This document shows positions 7,688-15,844 of a stretch of DNA of 64,000 bases, in pieces. How positions within the stretch are numbered: position 1 is the first letter of the stretch; every line of letters starts with the position of its first letter. Under the pieces are notes generated by a model. It had not been told where the DNA came from. It made no database searches and saw only the letters and a program-made list of their open reading frames with translations. This DNA comes from RYN-230 sp963814645 (GTDB taxonomy: Bacteria; Actinomycetota; Actinomycetes; Streptosporangiales; Streptosporangiaceae): the NCBI GenBank assembly GCA_963814645.1, contig CAWFDX010000004.1, positions 2,170,001 to 2,234,000 on the forward strand, in the 5' to 3' direction. The translations under genes were made by a program, and so were the position numbers.

Positions 7688-8493
7688 GGCGTCCACCCCG
7701 CGGCGGCCAGCGTGGCCAGCCCGGCCGGCAGCCGCGGCTCCGGATCGAGCCCGTCCACCAGCTCGTACACGGTGGGCCCGGCGAACCCGGTCTCCTGCAG
7801 CGCGGCGGCGAAGCCGCCGAAGTCGACCTCGGCGGTGCCCGCGGCGGTGTGCGCCCAGGTGTCCCGCCAGGTGTCGCTGACGTGCGCCAGGGCCAGGTAC
7901 TTGGCCGCCTGCCGGACCCCGTCGGCCGGGTCCTCGATGGCCAGCGCGTTGGCCACGTCGTAGGTGAGCCGCAGCCGCGGCGAGTCGAAGTCCGCCGCGA
8001 TCTCGGCCAGGTCGCTGGCCCGGCCCAGGTAGCCGTACGGGCTGTTCTCCAGCGCGAGGGTGACGCCGAGCTGATCGGCCCGGGCCAGCAGCCGGTGCAG
8101 GCCCTGGTCCAGCACGGCCCGGGTGGCGTCGTCCGGGGCCGGGGCCAGCGCGTGCCGGCGGCCCGGGATGACGACCACGTACTCCGCGCCCAGGTCCGCG
8201 GCCAGCTCGATGTTGGCCAGCAACTGGCGCTCGCTCAGCTCGCGGAACTCCGGGTTGGTGCTGACCAGGTTGATGTCGGCAAAGCTGGGATTGACCGACA
8301 GCACCCGCAGGTCGAGGGCGTTCAATAGGCGGTTCAGTTCTTGCCGTTCGTATGGGCCGAACGTGGGCGCGGACAGGTGCGGGGGCGCGGCGGTCAGCTC
8401 GATGGAGCCGAAGCCGTGCCGGGCCAGCGCCCGCAGCGCGTCGGGCAGCGGGGCCAGGTGCAGCCAGCCGAAGCTGCACCCGGACAGCGGCAT
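7684..8493 (-). CDS. Xylose isomerase-like TIM-barrel protein (sugar phosphate isomerase/epimerase family)
   Basis: 269 residues starting MPLSGCSFGWLHL at the ATG at 8493, with GGGAGGGCC upstream. The barrel carries the expected metal ligands: Glu in LALENSPYGY, Asp in LTYDVANAL, His in LAHVSDTWRD and Glu in VYELVDG. Relatives include hydroxypyruvate isomerase, AP endonuclease IV and inosose dehydratase. The open frame as read is fused to the upstream ALDH, but that fusion is a frameshift artefact (see ALDH). The start lies two bases after the true ALDH stop, and the gene overlaps the following flavoprotein gene by four bases, so translation is coupled. Confidence 0.82.
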   Translation of the reverse strand: MPLSGCSFGWLHLAPLPDALRALARHGFGSIELTAAPPHLSAPTFGPYERQELNRLLNALDLRVLSVNPSFADINLVSTNPEFRELSERQLLANIELAADLGAEYVVVIPGRRHALAPAPDDATRAVLDQGLHRLLARADQLGVTLALENSPYGYLGRASDLAEIAADFDSPRLRLTYDVANALAIEDPADGVRQAAKYLALAHVSDTWRDTWAHTAAGTAEVDFGGFAAALQETGFAGPTVYELVDGLDPEPRLPAGLATLAAAGWTP

Positions 8494-8495
8494 GG

Positions 8496-9951
8496 TCACC
8501 GGCCCTCCCGCAGGTTGAGCACGATGATCCGCGGGTCGGTCATGTCCTGCACCCGCATAACGCGGGCCCTCCAGGCCGTAGCCGCTGTCCTTCACGCCGC
8601 CGTAGGGCATCGCGTCGGCGTGGTAGCTGGACGTGTCGTTGATCATCACGCCGCCCACCCGCAGCCGCCGGGCGGCGTAAAACGCGGCGTCCAGGTCCTG
8701 GATGAACACGCCCGCCTGCAGGCCGTACTCGCTGGCGTTGACCAGGCCGATGGCCTCGTCCAGGCTGGCCACGGCGGCCAGCGCGACGGCCGGTGCGAAG
8801 ATCTCCTCGGTCATGATCCGGCTGTCCGGCGGCGGGTCGCGGAGCAGCGCCGGGGCCAGCACCGGGCCGTCCCGCTCGCCGCCCACCAGCACGGCGGCGC
8901 CGCGGCGGGCCGCCTGCTGGATCCAGCGCTGCGCGCGCTCCGCCTCGGCCGGCGCGATCAGCGGGCCGACCTGGACGGCCGGGTCCCGCGGGTCACCGGC
9001 GCGCAGCCCGGCCACCCGCTTGGCCAGCCGGGCGGCCAGTTCGTCCGCTACCGACTCGTGCACCAGCAGCCGCTGCAGGCTGGTGCACACCTGGCCGGCC
9101 TTCCGGTACCCGGCCCGGACGGCCAGCTCGGCGACCAGGTCAAGGTCGGCGTCGGCGGCCACGATCGAGGCGCTGTTCGAGCCGAGCTCCAGGTGTGTCT
9201 TGGCGATCCCGGAGTTCTGCTTGATGGCCAGGCCGACCGCGGCCGAGCCGGTGAACGTGAAGAACCGGACCCGCCGGTCGGCCACCAGCGCCGCGCCGGT
9301 GCTCTCCCCCGGCCCGCAGACCAACTGGAGGAACCCGGGCGGCAGGCCCGCGTCGAGCAGCGCCTGGGCCAGCGCGACCGAGCACAGTGGGGTCTGCTCG
9401 GCCGGCTTGAGCACGACCGCGTTGCCGGCCGCGATGGCCGGGCCGACCTTGTGCGCCGTCGTGTTCAGCGGGGCGTTGAACGGGGTGATCGCGGCGACCA
9501 CGCCGACCGGCACCCGGATGGTGAACGCCAGCCGGTGCTCACTGCCCGGGGTGGCGGCCACCGGGATCTCCCGGCCGGCGATGCGAACCGCCTCCTCGGC
9601 GGACAGCCGCAGCGTGGCCACCGCGCGGGTCAGCTCGGTGGCCGCGTCGGCCGGGGTGAACCCGGTCTCGGCCACATACAGCGCGCGGATCTCGTCCCGG
9701 CGTTCGTCCAGCAGCCGGGCCGCCTCGGCCAGGGTGGCCTGCCGCCGGGCCGGCGGTAACGGCCGCTGCGCGGCGGGCAGCGCGCCGGTCACCGCCCGGC
9801 CGACGTCGGCCGGCCCGGCCTGGGCGACGGCCGCGATCTGCTGCTGGGTGTACTTGTCCAGCACCGCGAAATCGGCCCGGCCCGGCTCCCACTGCCCGTC
9901 GACGAGCAGGCCGGTGGTGCCGGCCAGCAGCCCTGCCATCTGCGCCGTCAT
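8496..9951 (-). CDS. NAD(P)-dependent aldehyde dehydrogenase, 1-nt frameshift near the C-terminus
   Basis: About 484 residues. Class signatures are all present: ITPFNAPLN (Asn that holds the oxyanion), VVLKPAEQTPL, FTFTGSAAVG, THLELGSNSASIV (general-base Glu), GQVCTSLQRLLV (nucleophilic Cys) and MTEEIFAPAV. It oxidises an aldehyde to an acid; relatives include lactaldehyde and semialdehyde enzymes. After GGVKDSGYGLEGPRYA the frame breaks at a CCC run (8552-8554). Removing one base restores the typical ending VQDMTDPRIIVLNLREGR with TGA at 8496-8498, two bases before the isomerase ATG. First gene of the leftward arm, divergent from the TPP enzyme. Confidence 0.83.
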
Positions 9952-9967
9952 GTGCGCCAGCTCCCTC

Positions 9968-9996
9968 TTGACGAGGACATCAGGCTGCCATACTGT
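9968..9996 (+). promoter_or_regulatory. Sigma-70-like promoter for the TPP-enzyme arm
   Basis: TTGACG (9968-9973), 17-bp spacer, TACTGT (9991-9996). The position, 76 bp before the GTG at 10072, and the ideal spacing support it. An inverted repeat starts 10 bp downstream of the -10 box. Confidence 0.55.
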
Positions 9997-10006
9997 CCCG
10001 CATCAT

Positions 10007-10029
10007 GCAACGGTTTGCTTAATACGCAA
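10007..10029. promoter_or_regulatory. Candidate IclR operator between the divergent arms
   Basis: Three alternating half-sites: GCAA-N4-TTGC-N7-GCAA. The AT-rich TTGCTTAATACGCAAT stretch stands out in this GC-rich gap. It lies just downstream of the +-strand promoter and upstream of the ALDH gene, as expected for a site controlling both arms. Assignment to the IclR protein is inference from position. Confidence 0.45.
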
Positions 10030-10071
10030 TATCGATGCGTGGCTCGCGCGTGGCTCAGCGGAAGGGGTGGC

Positions 10072-11832
10072 GTGAAGGGCGCGGAGATCATCACCGAGTA
10101 CCTCATCCGGGAGCGGGTGCCGTACGTGGTGGGGCTGTGCGGGCACGGTGATCTCGGCCTACTGGATGCGCTGTATGACCGGCGCGCGGAGATCCGCACG
10201 CTGTCCGTGCACCACGAGTCGGCGGCGGGCTTCATCGCGGACGCCTACTACCGGATCCGGCACCAGCCGCTGGCCACGTTCACCTCGGTCGGGCCCGGCT
10301 CGGCTAACCTGCCGGTCGCGCTCGGCTCGGCGCTGATGGACTCCTCGGCGTTCCTGGCCATCACCGGGAACGTGCCGACGTCGCAGTTCAACCGGGCGCC
10401 GTTTCAGGAGACCGGACGGCACTACCAGGCGGACAACCCCGGCGTGCTGCGGCCCTACGTCAAGCGCAGCTTCCAGGCCACCCGGGCCGGGCAGCTGCCG
10501 CTGATGCTGCGCCACGCGTTCGGGGTCATGCTCGGCGGGCGCCCCGGGCCGGTGCACCTGGACGTGCCGCTCGACGTGTTCGTGGAGAGCACCGAGGAGC
10601 CGGTCCCCGACCCAGGGTCATGGCGGCACGGCGTCTCACCGCGGTCGGCCGCCGCAGCCGTGGACGTGGCCGCGATCCTGGATCTGCTGCGCGGCGCCGC
10701 CCGGCCACTCATCGTGGCCGGGTACGGGGTGCTGAACGCCGGGGCGTCGGCTGAGCTGGCCGCGTTCGCTACCGCGGCCGCCGTCCCGGTGGTGACCTCA
10801 CCGCTGGGCAAGGGGGCGTTCGATCCGCAGTCGCTGCTGCACCTGGGCGCGACCGGGCGCAACGGCAGCTACCAGGCCAACCGCGCGGCGCGTAGCGCGG
10901 ACCTGATCCTGGCCTTCGGCACCCGGTTCGATGACCGGTCGACCAGCTCCTGGCTGCCCGGCTACACCTACTCGATCCCGCCGGCCCGGCTGATCCAGGT
11001 TGACGTGGACCCGGCCGAACTGGGCCGGAACTACCCGGTCACGCTGGGCGTGGCGGCCAGCCCGAAGGACGTCCTCGGCCAGTTGCGGGCCGCGCTGGCC
11101 GAGCCGCCCGATACCGCGCCCTGGCTGGGCGAGATCGCGGGCTGGGCCCGGGACTGGGAGCAGCACACCGCGGCCGAGCGGACCGCGGACGTCACCCCGC
11201 TGCGGCCGCAGCGGGTGCTGGCCGACCTGCGCGCGGTGCTGCCGCCGGACGGCATCCTGCTGTCCGACGTCGGCGCGCACCACAACTGGATCGTCCAGGA
11301 GTGGCTGCCGGGCGGGCCCGGCACGCTGCTGCAGAGCTGGGGCTTCGCGTCCATGTGCTTCGGCATGGCCGGGGTGCTGGGCGCCCGGCTGGCCGCCCCG
11401 GACACCCCGGCGGTAGCGGTGGTCGGCGACGGCGGGTTCCTGATGCTGCCCAGCGTGGTGGCCACTGCGGTGCAGTACGGCATCCCGGCGGTCTGGCTGG
11501 TCTGGAACAACGGCGGCTTCATCTCCATCCGGGACCAGCAGCGCTGCTACTTCGGCCCGGGCCGTGAGCTGGCCACCACGTTCCGGTACGCGGACACCGG
11601 CGCGCCGTACTCGGCCGACTTCGCCGCGCTGGCCCGGTCCATGGGCGCCCAGGGGCTGCGCGTGGAGACGGCCGGCGACCTGGGCCCGGCGCTGAAGACG
11701 GCCCTCGGCTCCGGGCGGCCCACGGTGATCGACGTGCCGGTCGCCGCGGACCCGGCCCAGCCGTCCGCGGCCACCTGGGACCTGCCCCCGCTACCCCACC
11801 CGCAGCCCAGCTTCGGCTGGCCCGACCCTTAA
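10072..11832 (+). CDS. TPP-dependent enzyme of the acetolactate synthase/decarboxylase superfamily
   Basis: 586 residues from the GTG at 10072, preceded by GGAAGGGG; 40 upstream residues of the longer frame are untypical. The N-terminal PYR domain has LCGHGDLGLLDAL and HHESAAGFIADAYYR with the cofactor-activating Glu. The central domain is near residues 200-330. The C-terminal PP domain has VVGDGGFLML and, 25 residues on, WNNGGF, which together bind Mg-ThDP. The conserved Glu argues against glyoxylate carboligase, which has Val there. A 2-oxoacid decarboxylase or carboligase is likely, feeding an aldehyde to the divergent ALDH (inference). First gene of the rightward arm. Confidence 0.85.
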   Translation: MKGAEIITEYLIRERVPYVVGLCGHGDLGLLDALYDRRAEIRTLSVHHESAAGFIADAYYRIRHQPLATFTSVGPGSANLPVALGSALMDSSAFLAITGNVPTSQFNRAPFQETGRHYQADNPGVLRPYVKRSFQATRAGQLPLMLRHAFGVMLGGRPGPVHLDVPLDVFVESTEEPVPDPGSWRHGVSPRSAAAAVDVAAILDLLRGAARPLIVAGYGVLNAGASAELAAFATAAAVPVVTSPLGKGAFDPQSLLHLGATGRNGSYQANRAARSADLILAFGTRFDDRSTSSWLPGYTYSIPPARLIQVDVDPAELGRNYPVTLGVAASPKDVLGQLRAALAEPPDTAPWLGEIAGWARDWEQHTAAERTADVTPLRPQRVLADLRAVLPPDGILLSDVGAHHNWIVQEWLPGGPGTLLQSWGFASMCFGMAGVLGARLAAPDTPAVAVVGDGGFLMLPSVVATAVQYGIPAVWLVWNNGGFISIRDQQRCYFGPGRELATTFRYADTGAPYSADFAALARSMGAQGLRVETAGDLGPALKTALGSGRPTVIDVPVAADPAQPSAATWDLPPLPHPQPSFGWPDP

Positions 11833-11842
11833 GGAGTCGACG

Positions 11843-11953
11843 ATGACCCAACCGCACGATCGGGGGTCGGTCCGGCTGGCGGCCGACTACTTCACCGACG
11901 TGCCGGAGCAGCCGCAGGCCGAGCCGGTCGTCACCGCGGGAGGCCTAGCCTGA
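11843..11953 (+). CDS. 36-aa peptide between the TPP enzyme and tcuA
   Basis: ATG at 11843 with AAGGAG upstream, stop TGA at 11951-11953; begins MTQPHDRGSVRLAADYF and ends VVTAGGLA. The ten bases between the TPP stop and this start, the good ribosome site and the 4-base overlap (CTGA) with the next gene suggest a translated, coupled cistron. Polar, no membrane segment. No family recognised; it may act mainly as a coupling leader for the tcuA-like gene. Confidence 0.5.
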   Translation: MTQPHDRGSVRLAADYFTDVPEQPQAEPVVTAGGLA

Positions 11954-13332
11954 CTCTCGCCGACCGCTGGGATGTCGTGGTGATCGGCGGCGGCAATGCG
12001 GGACTCGCCGCCGCCCTCACCGCGGGCCGGCTCGCGGACCGGGTAGTGCTCCTGGACCGCGGTCCGGCCGCGCTGCGCGGCGGCAACACCCGGCACACCC
12101 GCAACATCCGCTGCGCGCACAGCTGGTCCGACGCCTATAGCCCGGGCAGCTACCTGTTCGCCGAGCTGTGGCAGGACCTGTGCGGCGTCGGTACCGGGCT
12201 GGGCAACGAGAAGCTGGCCGAGCTGACCGTCCGGGAATCGGAGAACGTGCCGGCCTGGATGACCAGGCAGGGGGTGCGCTGGCAGCCGCCACTGGCCGGC
12301 ACGCTGCACCTGGGCCGGACCAACCGGTTCTTCCTGGGCGGCGGCAAGGCGCTGGTCAACACGTACCACCGGGCGCTGGCCCAGCTGGGCGTGACGGTGC
12401 GCTACGGGGTGACGGTGTCGGACCTGGTGCTGGACGGCGATCTGTGCACTGGCGTGCGGACTGCTGACGGAGTGGTGGCCGCCCGGGCCGTGGTCTGCGC
12501 CAGCGGTGGGTTCGAGGCCAACCTGGACTGGCTGCGCCGGTACTGGGGCGACGCCGCGGACAACTACCTGATCCGCGGCTCGGCGGACAACGACGGACAG
12601 GTGCTGGCCGCGCTGTACGCGCACGGGGCGGCCCGGGCAGGCGAGGAACGCGGGTTCCACGCGGTGGCCATCGACGCGCGGTCGCCCCGGTTCGACGGCG
12701 GCATCGCCACCCGGCTCGACTCAATCCCGTTCGGCATCGTGGTCAACCGGGACGGGCAGCGGTTCTACGACGAGGGCGAGGACCTGTGGCCGAAGCGGTA
12801 CGCGATCTGGGGCCGGAATGTCGCGGAGCAGCCCGGCCAGATCGCTTACTCGCTGTGGGACGCGAAGGTGCGCGGGCTGTTCCTGCCGCCGATGTACCCG
12901 CCGGTCTCGGCCGGGTCGGTCCAGGACCTGGCGGTGGCGCTCGGCCTGAACCCGGACGCGGTCACCGCGACCGCCCGCTCGTTCAACGCGTCAATCCGGC
13001 CGGGTGGCCGGTTCGACCCCACCGGCCTGGACTCGTGTGCCACCAAGGGGCTCAGCCCGGCCAAGAGCCACTGGGCCCAGCCGCTCGACACTCCCCCGTT
13101 CTACGCGGTGCCGCTGCGCCCCGGGATCACCTTCACCTACCTGGGTGTGGCGGTCACCGAGCAGGCCCGGGTGCTGCGCACCGACGGGTCGGTGCTGCGC
13201 AACGTGTTCGCCGCCGGGGAGATCATGTCCGGCAACATCCTGTCCACCGGGTACCTGGCGGGTTTCGGGCTGACCATCGGCCACGTGTGGGGCCGCATCG
13301 CCGGCACGGAGGCCGCCCGTCATGCTGGATGA
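11950..13332 (+). CDS. tcuA: TcuA-like FAD-dependent tricarballylate dehydrogenase
   Basis: 460 residues. FAD motif WDVVVIGGGNAGLAAALTAG, then RGGNTRHTRNIRCAH, GGFEANLDWLRRYWG, GIVVNRDGQRFYDEGED and the C-terminal NVFAAGEIMSGNILSTGYLAGFGLTIG, all typical of TcuA. In Salmonella TcuA oxidises tricarballylate to cis-aconitate. The first beta strand (WDVVV) lies upstream of the nearest GTG (11977). A CTG at 11950 has GGGAGG seven bases before it and overlaps the previous stop as CTGA, so a CTG start is likely. The next gene, tcuB-like, begins inside its last codons. Substrate may differ from tricarballylate. Confidence 0.83.
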   Translation: MTLADRWDVVVIGGGNAGLAAALTAGRLADRVVLLDRGPAALRGGNTRHTRNIRCAHSWSDAYSPGSYLFAELWQDLCGVGTGLGNEKLAELTVRESENVPAWMTRQGVRWQPPLAGTLHLGRTNRFFLGGGKALVNTYHRALAQLGVTVRYGVTVSDLVLDGDLCTGVRTADGVVAARAVVCASGGFEANLDWLRRYWGDAADNYLIRGSADNDGQVLAALYAHGAARAGEERGFHAVAIDARSPRFDGGIATRLDSIPFGIVVNRDGQRFYDEGEDLWPKRYAIWGRNVAEQPGQIAYSLWDAKVRGLFLPPMYPPVSAGSVQDLAVALGLNPDAVTATARSFNASIRPGGRFDPTGLDSCATKGLSPAKSHWAQPLDTPPFYAVPLRPGITFTYLGVAVTEQARVLRTDGSVLRNVFAAGEIMSGNILSTGYLAGFGLTIGHVWGRIAGTEAARHAG

Positions 13333-14431
13333 GCTGTTCACCGAGGCTGAGCGGCAGCTGAACATCTGCAACTCGTGCCGGTACTGCGAGGGGTACTGCG
13401 CGGTGTTCCCGGCGCTGGAACGGCGCACTCTGCTGGATACCGGCGACATCACCCAGCTGGCCAACCTGTGCCACGACTGCCGGGCCTGTTTCCACGCCTG
13501 CATGTACGCGCCGCCGCACGAGTTCGCCGTCGACCCGCCGCGGATCCTGTCTGCGGTGCGGCTGGCCAGCTACGACCGCTACGTGCCCTCGGTCAGTGGG
13601 CTCCGGCCGGGCTGGTCGCGCGGGTGGCCGGCCCGGGTGGCGGCCTTTGTACTGGTCGGGGTGGCGCTGCTGGCCGTGGTCGCGGTGACCGAAGGGCTCG
13701 GTGCATTGTGGCGGCGCGGCGGCCCGTATCAGGTCATCCCGTACCCGGCGCTGCTGGTGGTTGTCCTGCTGCCCACCGGGTGGAGCGTGGCGGTACTGCT
13801 CCGCGGGTTCGCGCTGTACTGGCGGGAGGTGCACGGCCCGCTGCGCGGCCTGGCTGACTGGCGTGCGCTGGGCACCGCGCTGGCCGCCGCGGTCCGGCTC
13901 CGCAATATGCGCGGTGGCGGGGAGGAGTGTTATCTGCCGGCCGATGATCCTTCCGACCCGGAGTCTGCCGGCCCGTTGGCGGCCCGGCGGCGGCTGCACG
14001 GTGCGGTGGCCGGCGGCTTTACCGCGTGCTTCGCGGCCACTGTGGCGGCCGCGTTCGAGCAGGACATCCTGGGCCTCCACCCGCCGTACCCGCTGTTGTC
14101 GGTCCCGGTCATCCTGGGCACGGCGGGTGGGCTCAGCATGCTGGCCGGCTGCGCCGGGCTGATCGCGTTGCGGCGGCGCGGCGCGCCGGCCGCGCCGGGG
14201 GCCGGGCCCGGGGTCGCGGAGTACGGGCTGCTGCTCGGCCTCGGGCTGCTCGCGCTGACCGGGCTGCTCACCCTGCTGCTGCGGGCCACCCCGGCGTTCG
14301 GCCTGATCCTGGTCATCCACCTGGCGACGATCGTGGTCTGCTTCGCCATCGCCCCGTACACCCGGTTCGTGCACGCCGGGTACCGCTACCTGGCCCTGGT
14401 CGCGGACGCCATCGAGCAGCGGCCGGGCTAG
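13322..14431 (+). CDS. tcuB: TcuB-like iron-sulfur membrane protein (electron acceptor for TcuA)
   Basis: 369 residues, overlapping tcuA by 11 bases. The N-terminal ~70 residues hold two cysteine clusters, CNSCRYCEGYCAVFP and CHDCRACFHACMY, for 4Fe-4S centres. Next come about six membrane helices (for example VAAFVLVGVALLAVVAV, ALLVVVLLPTGWSVAVLL, YGLLLGLGLLALTGLLTLLL) and the closing FAIAPYTRFVHAGYRYLALV, as in CitB/TcuB. TcuB takes electrons from reduced TcuA flavin to the quinone pool at the membrane. No TcuC-type transporter follows. Confidence 0.88.
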   Translation: MLDELFTEAERQLNICNSCRYCEGYCAVFPALERRTLLDTGDITQLANLCHDCRACFHACMYAPPHEFAVDPPRILSAVRLASYDRYVPSVSGLRPGWSRGWPARVAAFVLVGVALLAVVAVTEGLGALWRRGGPYQVIPYPALLVVVLLPTGWSVAVLLRGFALYWREVHGPLRGLADWRALGTALAAAVRLRNMRGGGEECYLPADDPSDPESAGPLAARRRLHGAVAGGFTACFAATVAAAFEQDILGLHPPYPLLSVPVILGTAGGLSMLAGCAGLIALRRRGAPAAPGAGPGVAEYGLLLGLGLLALTGLLTLLLRATPAFGLILVIHLATIVVCFAIAPYTRFVHAGYRYLALVADAIEQRPG

Positions 14432-14469
14432 GTCTGTGGTTTAGACGCAGACTGTGGCATAGTCCGTGC

Positions 14470-15225
14470 ATGGCCATCTTCGAGGACCTGGAAGCCGAGC
14501 AGGACCGGCTGGACGGCATCCTGGCCGGCCTGGATGAGGCGCAGTGGAACTCGCCGTCGGCCGCGGCCGGCTGGACGGTCGCCGACGTCGTGCTGCACCT
14601 GGCGCAGAGTGACGAGGCCGTGCTGGCCAGCGCGGCCGGCGCCGACCTGCGCGCCGGGCCTGCCGCCCGCGGCAGTGTGGGCGCGGGGTCCGGCGCCACC
14701 GTTGACCAGATCATGAACCAGCTCGTCGTGGCCGAGCGGGCCGCACCGGCCGAGGTCTTCGCCCGCTGGCAGCAGGCCCAGGCCGCCGCCCTGGCCGCGC
14801 TGCGCGCGGCCGACCCGAACCAGCCGCTGGCCTGGGTGGAAAACTCGATGAAGCCGGCCTCGCTGGCCACCACCCGGCTGGCCGAGTGCTGGACGCACGG
14901 CCTGGACATCACCGGCCCGCTGGGCATCGACTTCCCGGACACCGGCCGGCTGCGCAACGTGGCCTGGCTGGCGCACCGCACGCTGCCCTACGCCATCGCG
15001 GTGACCGGGGTCGAGCCGTTCGGCCTGTTCGTCGAGCTGACTGCGCCGGACGGGACCACGACCTGGCGGTTCGGCCCGGAAGACGCGGACTCGTCGATCA
15101 CCGGCCCGGCCGGGGCGTTCTGCCGGGTGGCCGCGCAGCGCCTCGCGCCGGAGGAATCCGGGCTGAGCGCCACCGGCCCACACGGCAGCACCGCGCTGCG
15201 CATAATTCGCACCTACGCCGCCTGA
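14470..15225 (+). CDS. TIGR03084/MDMPI-type protein (mycothiol-dependent maleylpyruvate isomerase fold)
   Basis: 251 residues. The N-terminal DinB-like four-helix domain has EAEQDRLDGILAGLDEAQW and WTVADVVLHLAQSDEAV, and the C-terminal domain follows ECWTHGLDITGPLG. The His of VLHLAQ, a mid-domain Glu and the His of THGLDI are the usual metal ligands. Family members use mycothiol or act as metal-dependent isomerases and transferases. It starts 38 bases after tcuB on the same strand, so it may be the last gene of the rightward arm; an isomerase step in that pathway is plausible but unproven. Confidence 0.75.
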   Translation: MAIFEDLEAEQDRLDGILAGLDEAQWNSPSAAAGWTVADVVLHLAQSDEAVLASAAGADLRAGPAARGSVGAGSGATVDQIMNQLVVAERAAPAEVFARWQQAQAAALAALRAADPNQPLAWVENSMKPASLATTRLAECWTHGLDITGPLGIDFPDTGRLRNVAWLAHRTLPYAIAVTGVEPFGLFVELTAPDGTTTWRFGPEDADSSITGPAGAFCRVAAQRLAPEESGLSATGPHGSTALRIIRTYAA

Positions 15226-15289
15226 GAACTACGTCTAGGGCAGCGCCACACGGCACTTGGCTCTTGCGAATGTGCGTCACAACGCATAC

Positions 15290-15454
15290 GTGCCTACGTC
15301 CATCACGATCCGTGATGTACCGGATGAGACCGTGGATGAGCTCGCCGCTCGTGCTTCTCTGATGGGCCAGTCCCTCCAGGAGTACCTGCGTTCGTGGCTC
15401 GTCGAGTTCGCCCAGCGGCCAGATGCCGAGACATTGATCAGCGACGCTGCTTAG
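15290..15454 (+). CDS. Orphan FitA/VapB-type ribbon-helix-helix antitoxin
   Basis: 54 residues from the GTG at 15290 (an upstream TTG at 15257 is in frame). TSITIRDVPDETVDELAARA is a standard ribbon-helix-helix start; SLQEYLRSWLVEFAQRP follows, as in FitA-like antitoxins that neutralise VapC PIN toxins and repress their own promoter. No PIN-domain gene follows: the next 15 bases lead straight into an antisense VOC gene. An imperfect inverted repeat, TGTGCGT-N4-ACGCATA (15271-15288), lies just upstream and could be its operator. Solitary or relic antitoxin. Confidence 0.72.
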   Translation: MPTSITIRDVPDETVDELAARASLMGQSLQEYLRSWLVEFAQRPDAETLISDAA

Positions 15455-15468
15455 CCCACCCGCGGCGG

Positions 15469-15838
15469 TCAGCGGAACTGGGTGAGGGACAGGACGTTGC
15501 CGTCCGTGTCGGCGAACCAGGCCACCTGGTCGCCGCTTGGGGTGGTCCAGATGCCGTCGCCGTCCTGGTTCATGCCGTCGTAGCGGCGGAACTCGACACC
15601 CCGGGCGGCCAGCTCACGGACGGTCGTGGTGATGTCGGCCACCCGCCAGCCGAGCATGGTGTACCCCGCGGCCGACACCTTGGGTACCGCCGTGACCCGG
15701 AGCATGGTGCCGTGCGCGTCCAGCACGCAGGCGAAGTCGTTTCGCTCGGTCACGGTCAGGCCCAGCGTCTGCTCGTAGAACGGCCCGGTCCAGGTCGGCC
15801 GCGGCGGCGAACGCGATGACCTCGCTCGACTCCAGCAT
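15469..15838 (-). pseudogene. VOC family protein, frameshifted near residue 18
   Basis: Begins at the ATG at 15838 (GGAG five bases upstream) as MLESSEVIAFAAAADLDR. One frame over it continues as FYEQTLGLTVTERNDFACVLDA through WRVADITTTVRELAARGVEF to DTDGNVLSLTQF, a complete VOC domain of about 124 residues. The break is at 15781-15792. Loss of five bases from a tandem ACCGG-ACCGG, which would have encoded the common DLDRTGPFYEQ, fits exactly. Either a deletion that inactivates the gene or an assembly error. The 94-residue frame 15469-15753 alone lacks the first beta strand. Confidence 0.75.
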
Positions 15839-15844
15839 GGCTCC

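Noticed and set aside
7684..9951. A 755-residue fusion of aldehyde dehydrogenase and TIM-barrel isomerase
   Set aside because: The ALDH C-terminus is garbled only over its last ~25 residues. Dropping one C at 8552-8554 restores a normal ending and stop two bases before an isomerase ATG with its own ribosome site.
10072..11832. Glyoxylate carboligase (gcl) with hyi and glxR neighbours
   Set aside because: The TPP enzyme keeps the conserved activating Glu that Gcl lacks, and TcuAB and ALDH do not belong to that pathway.
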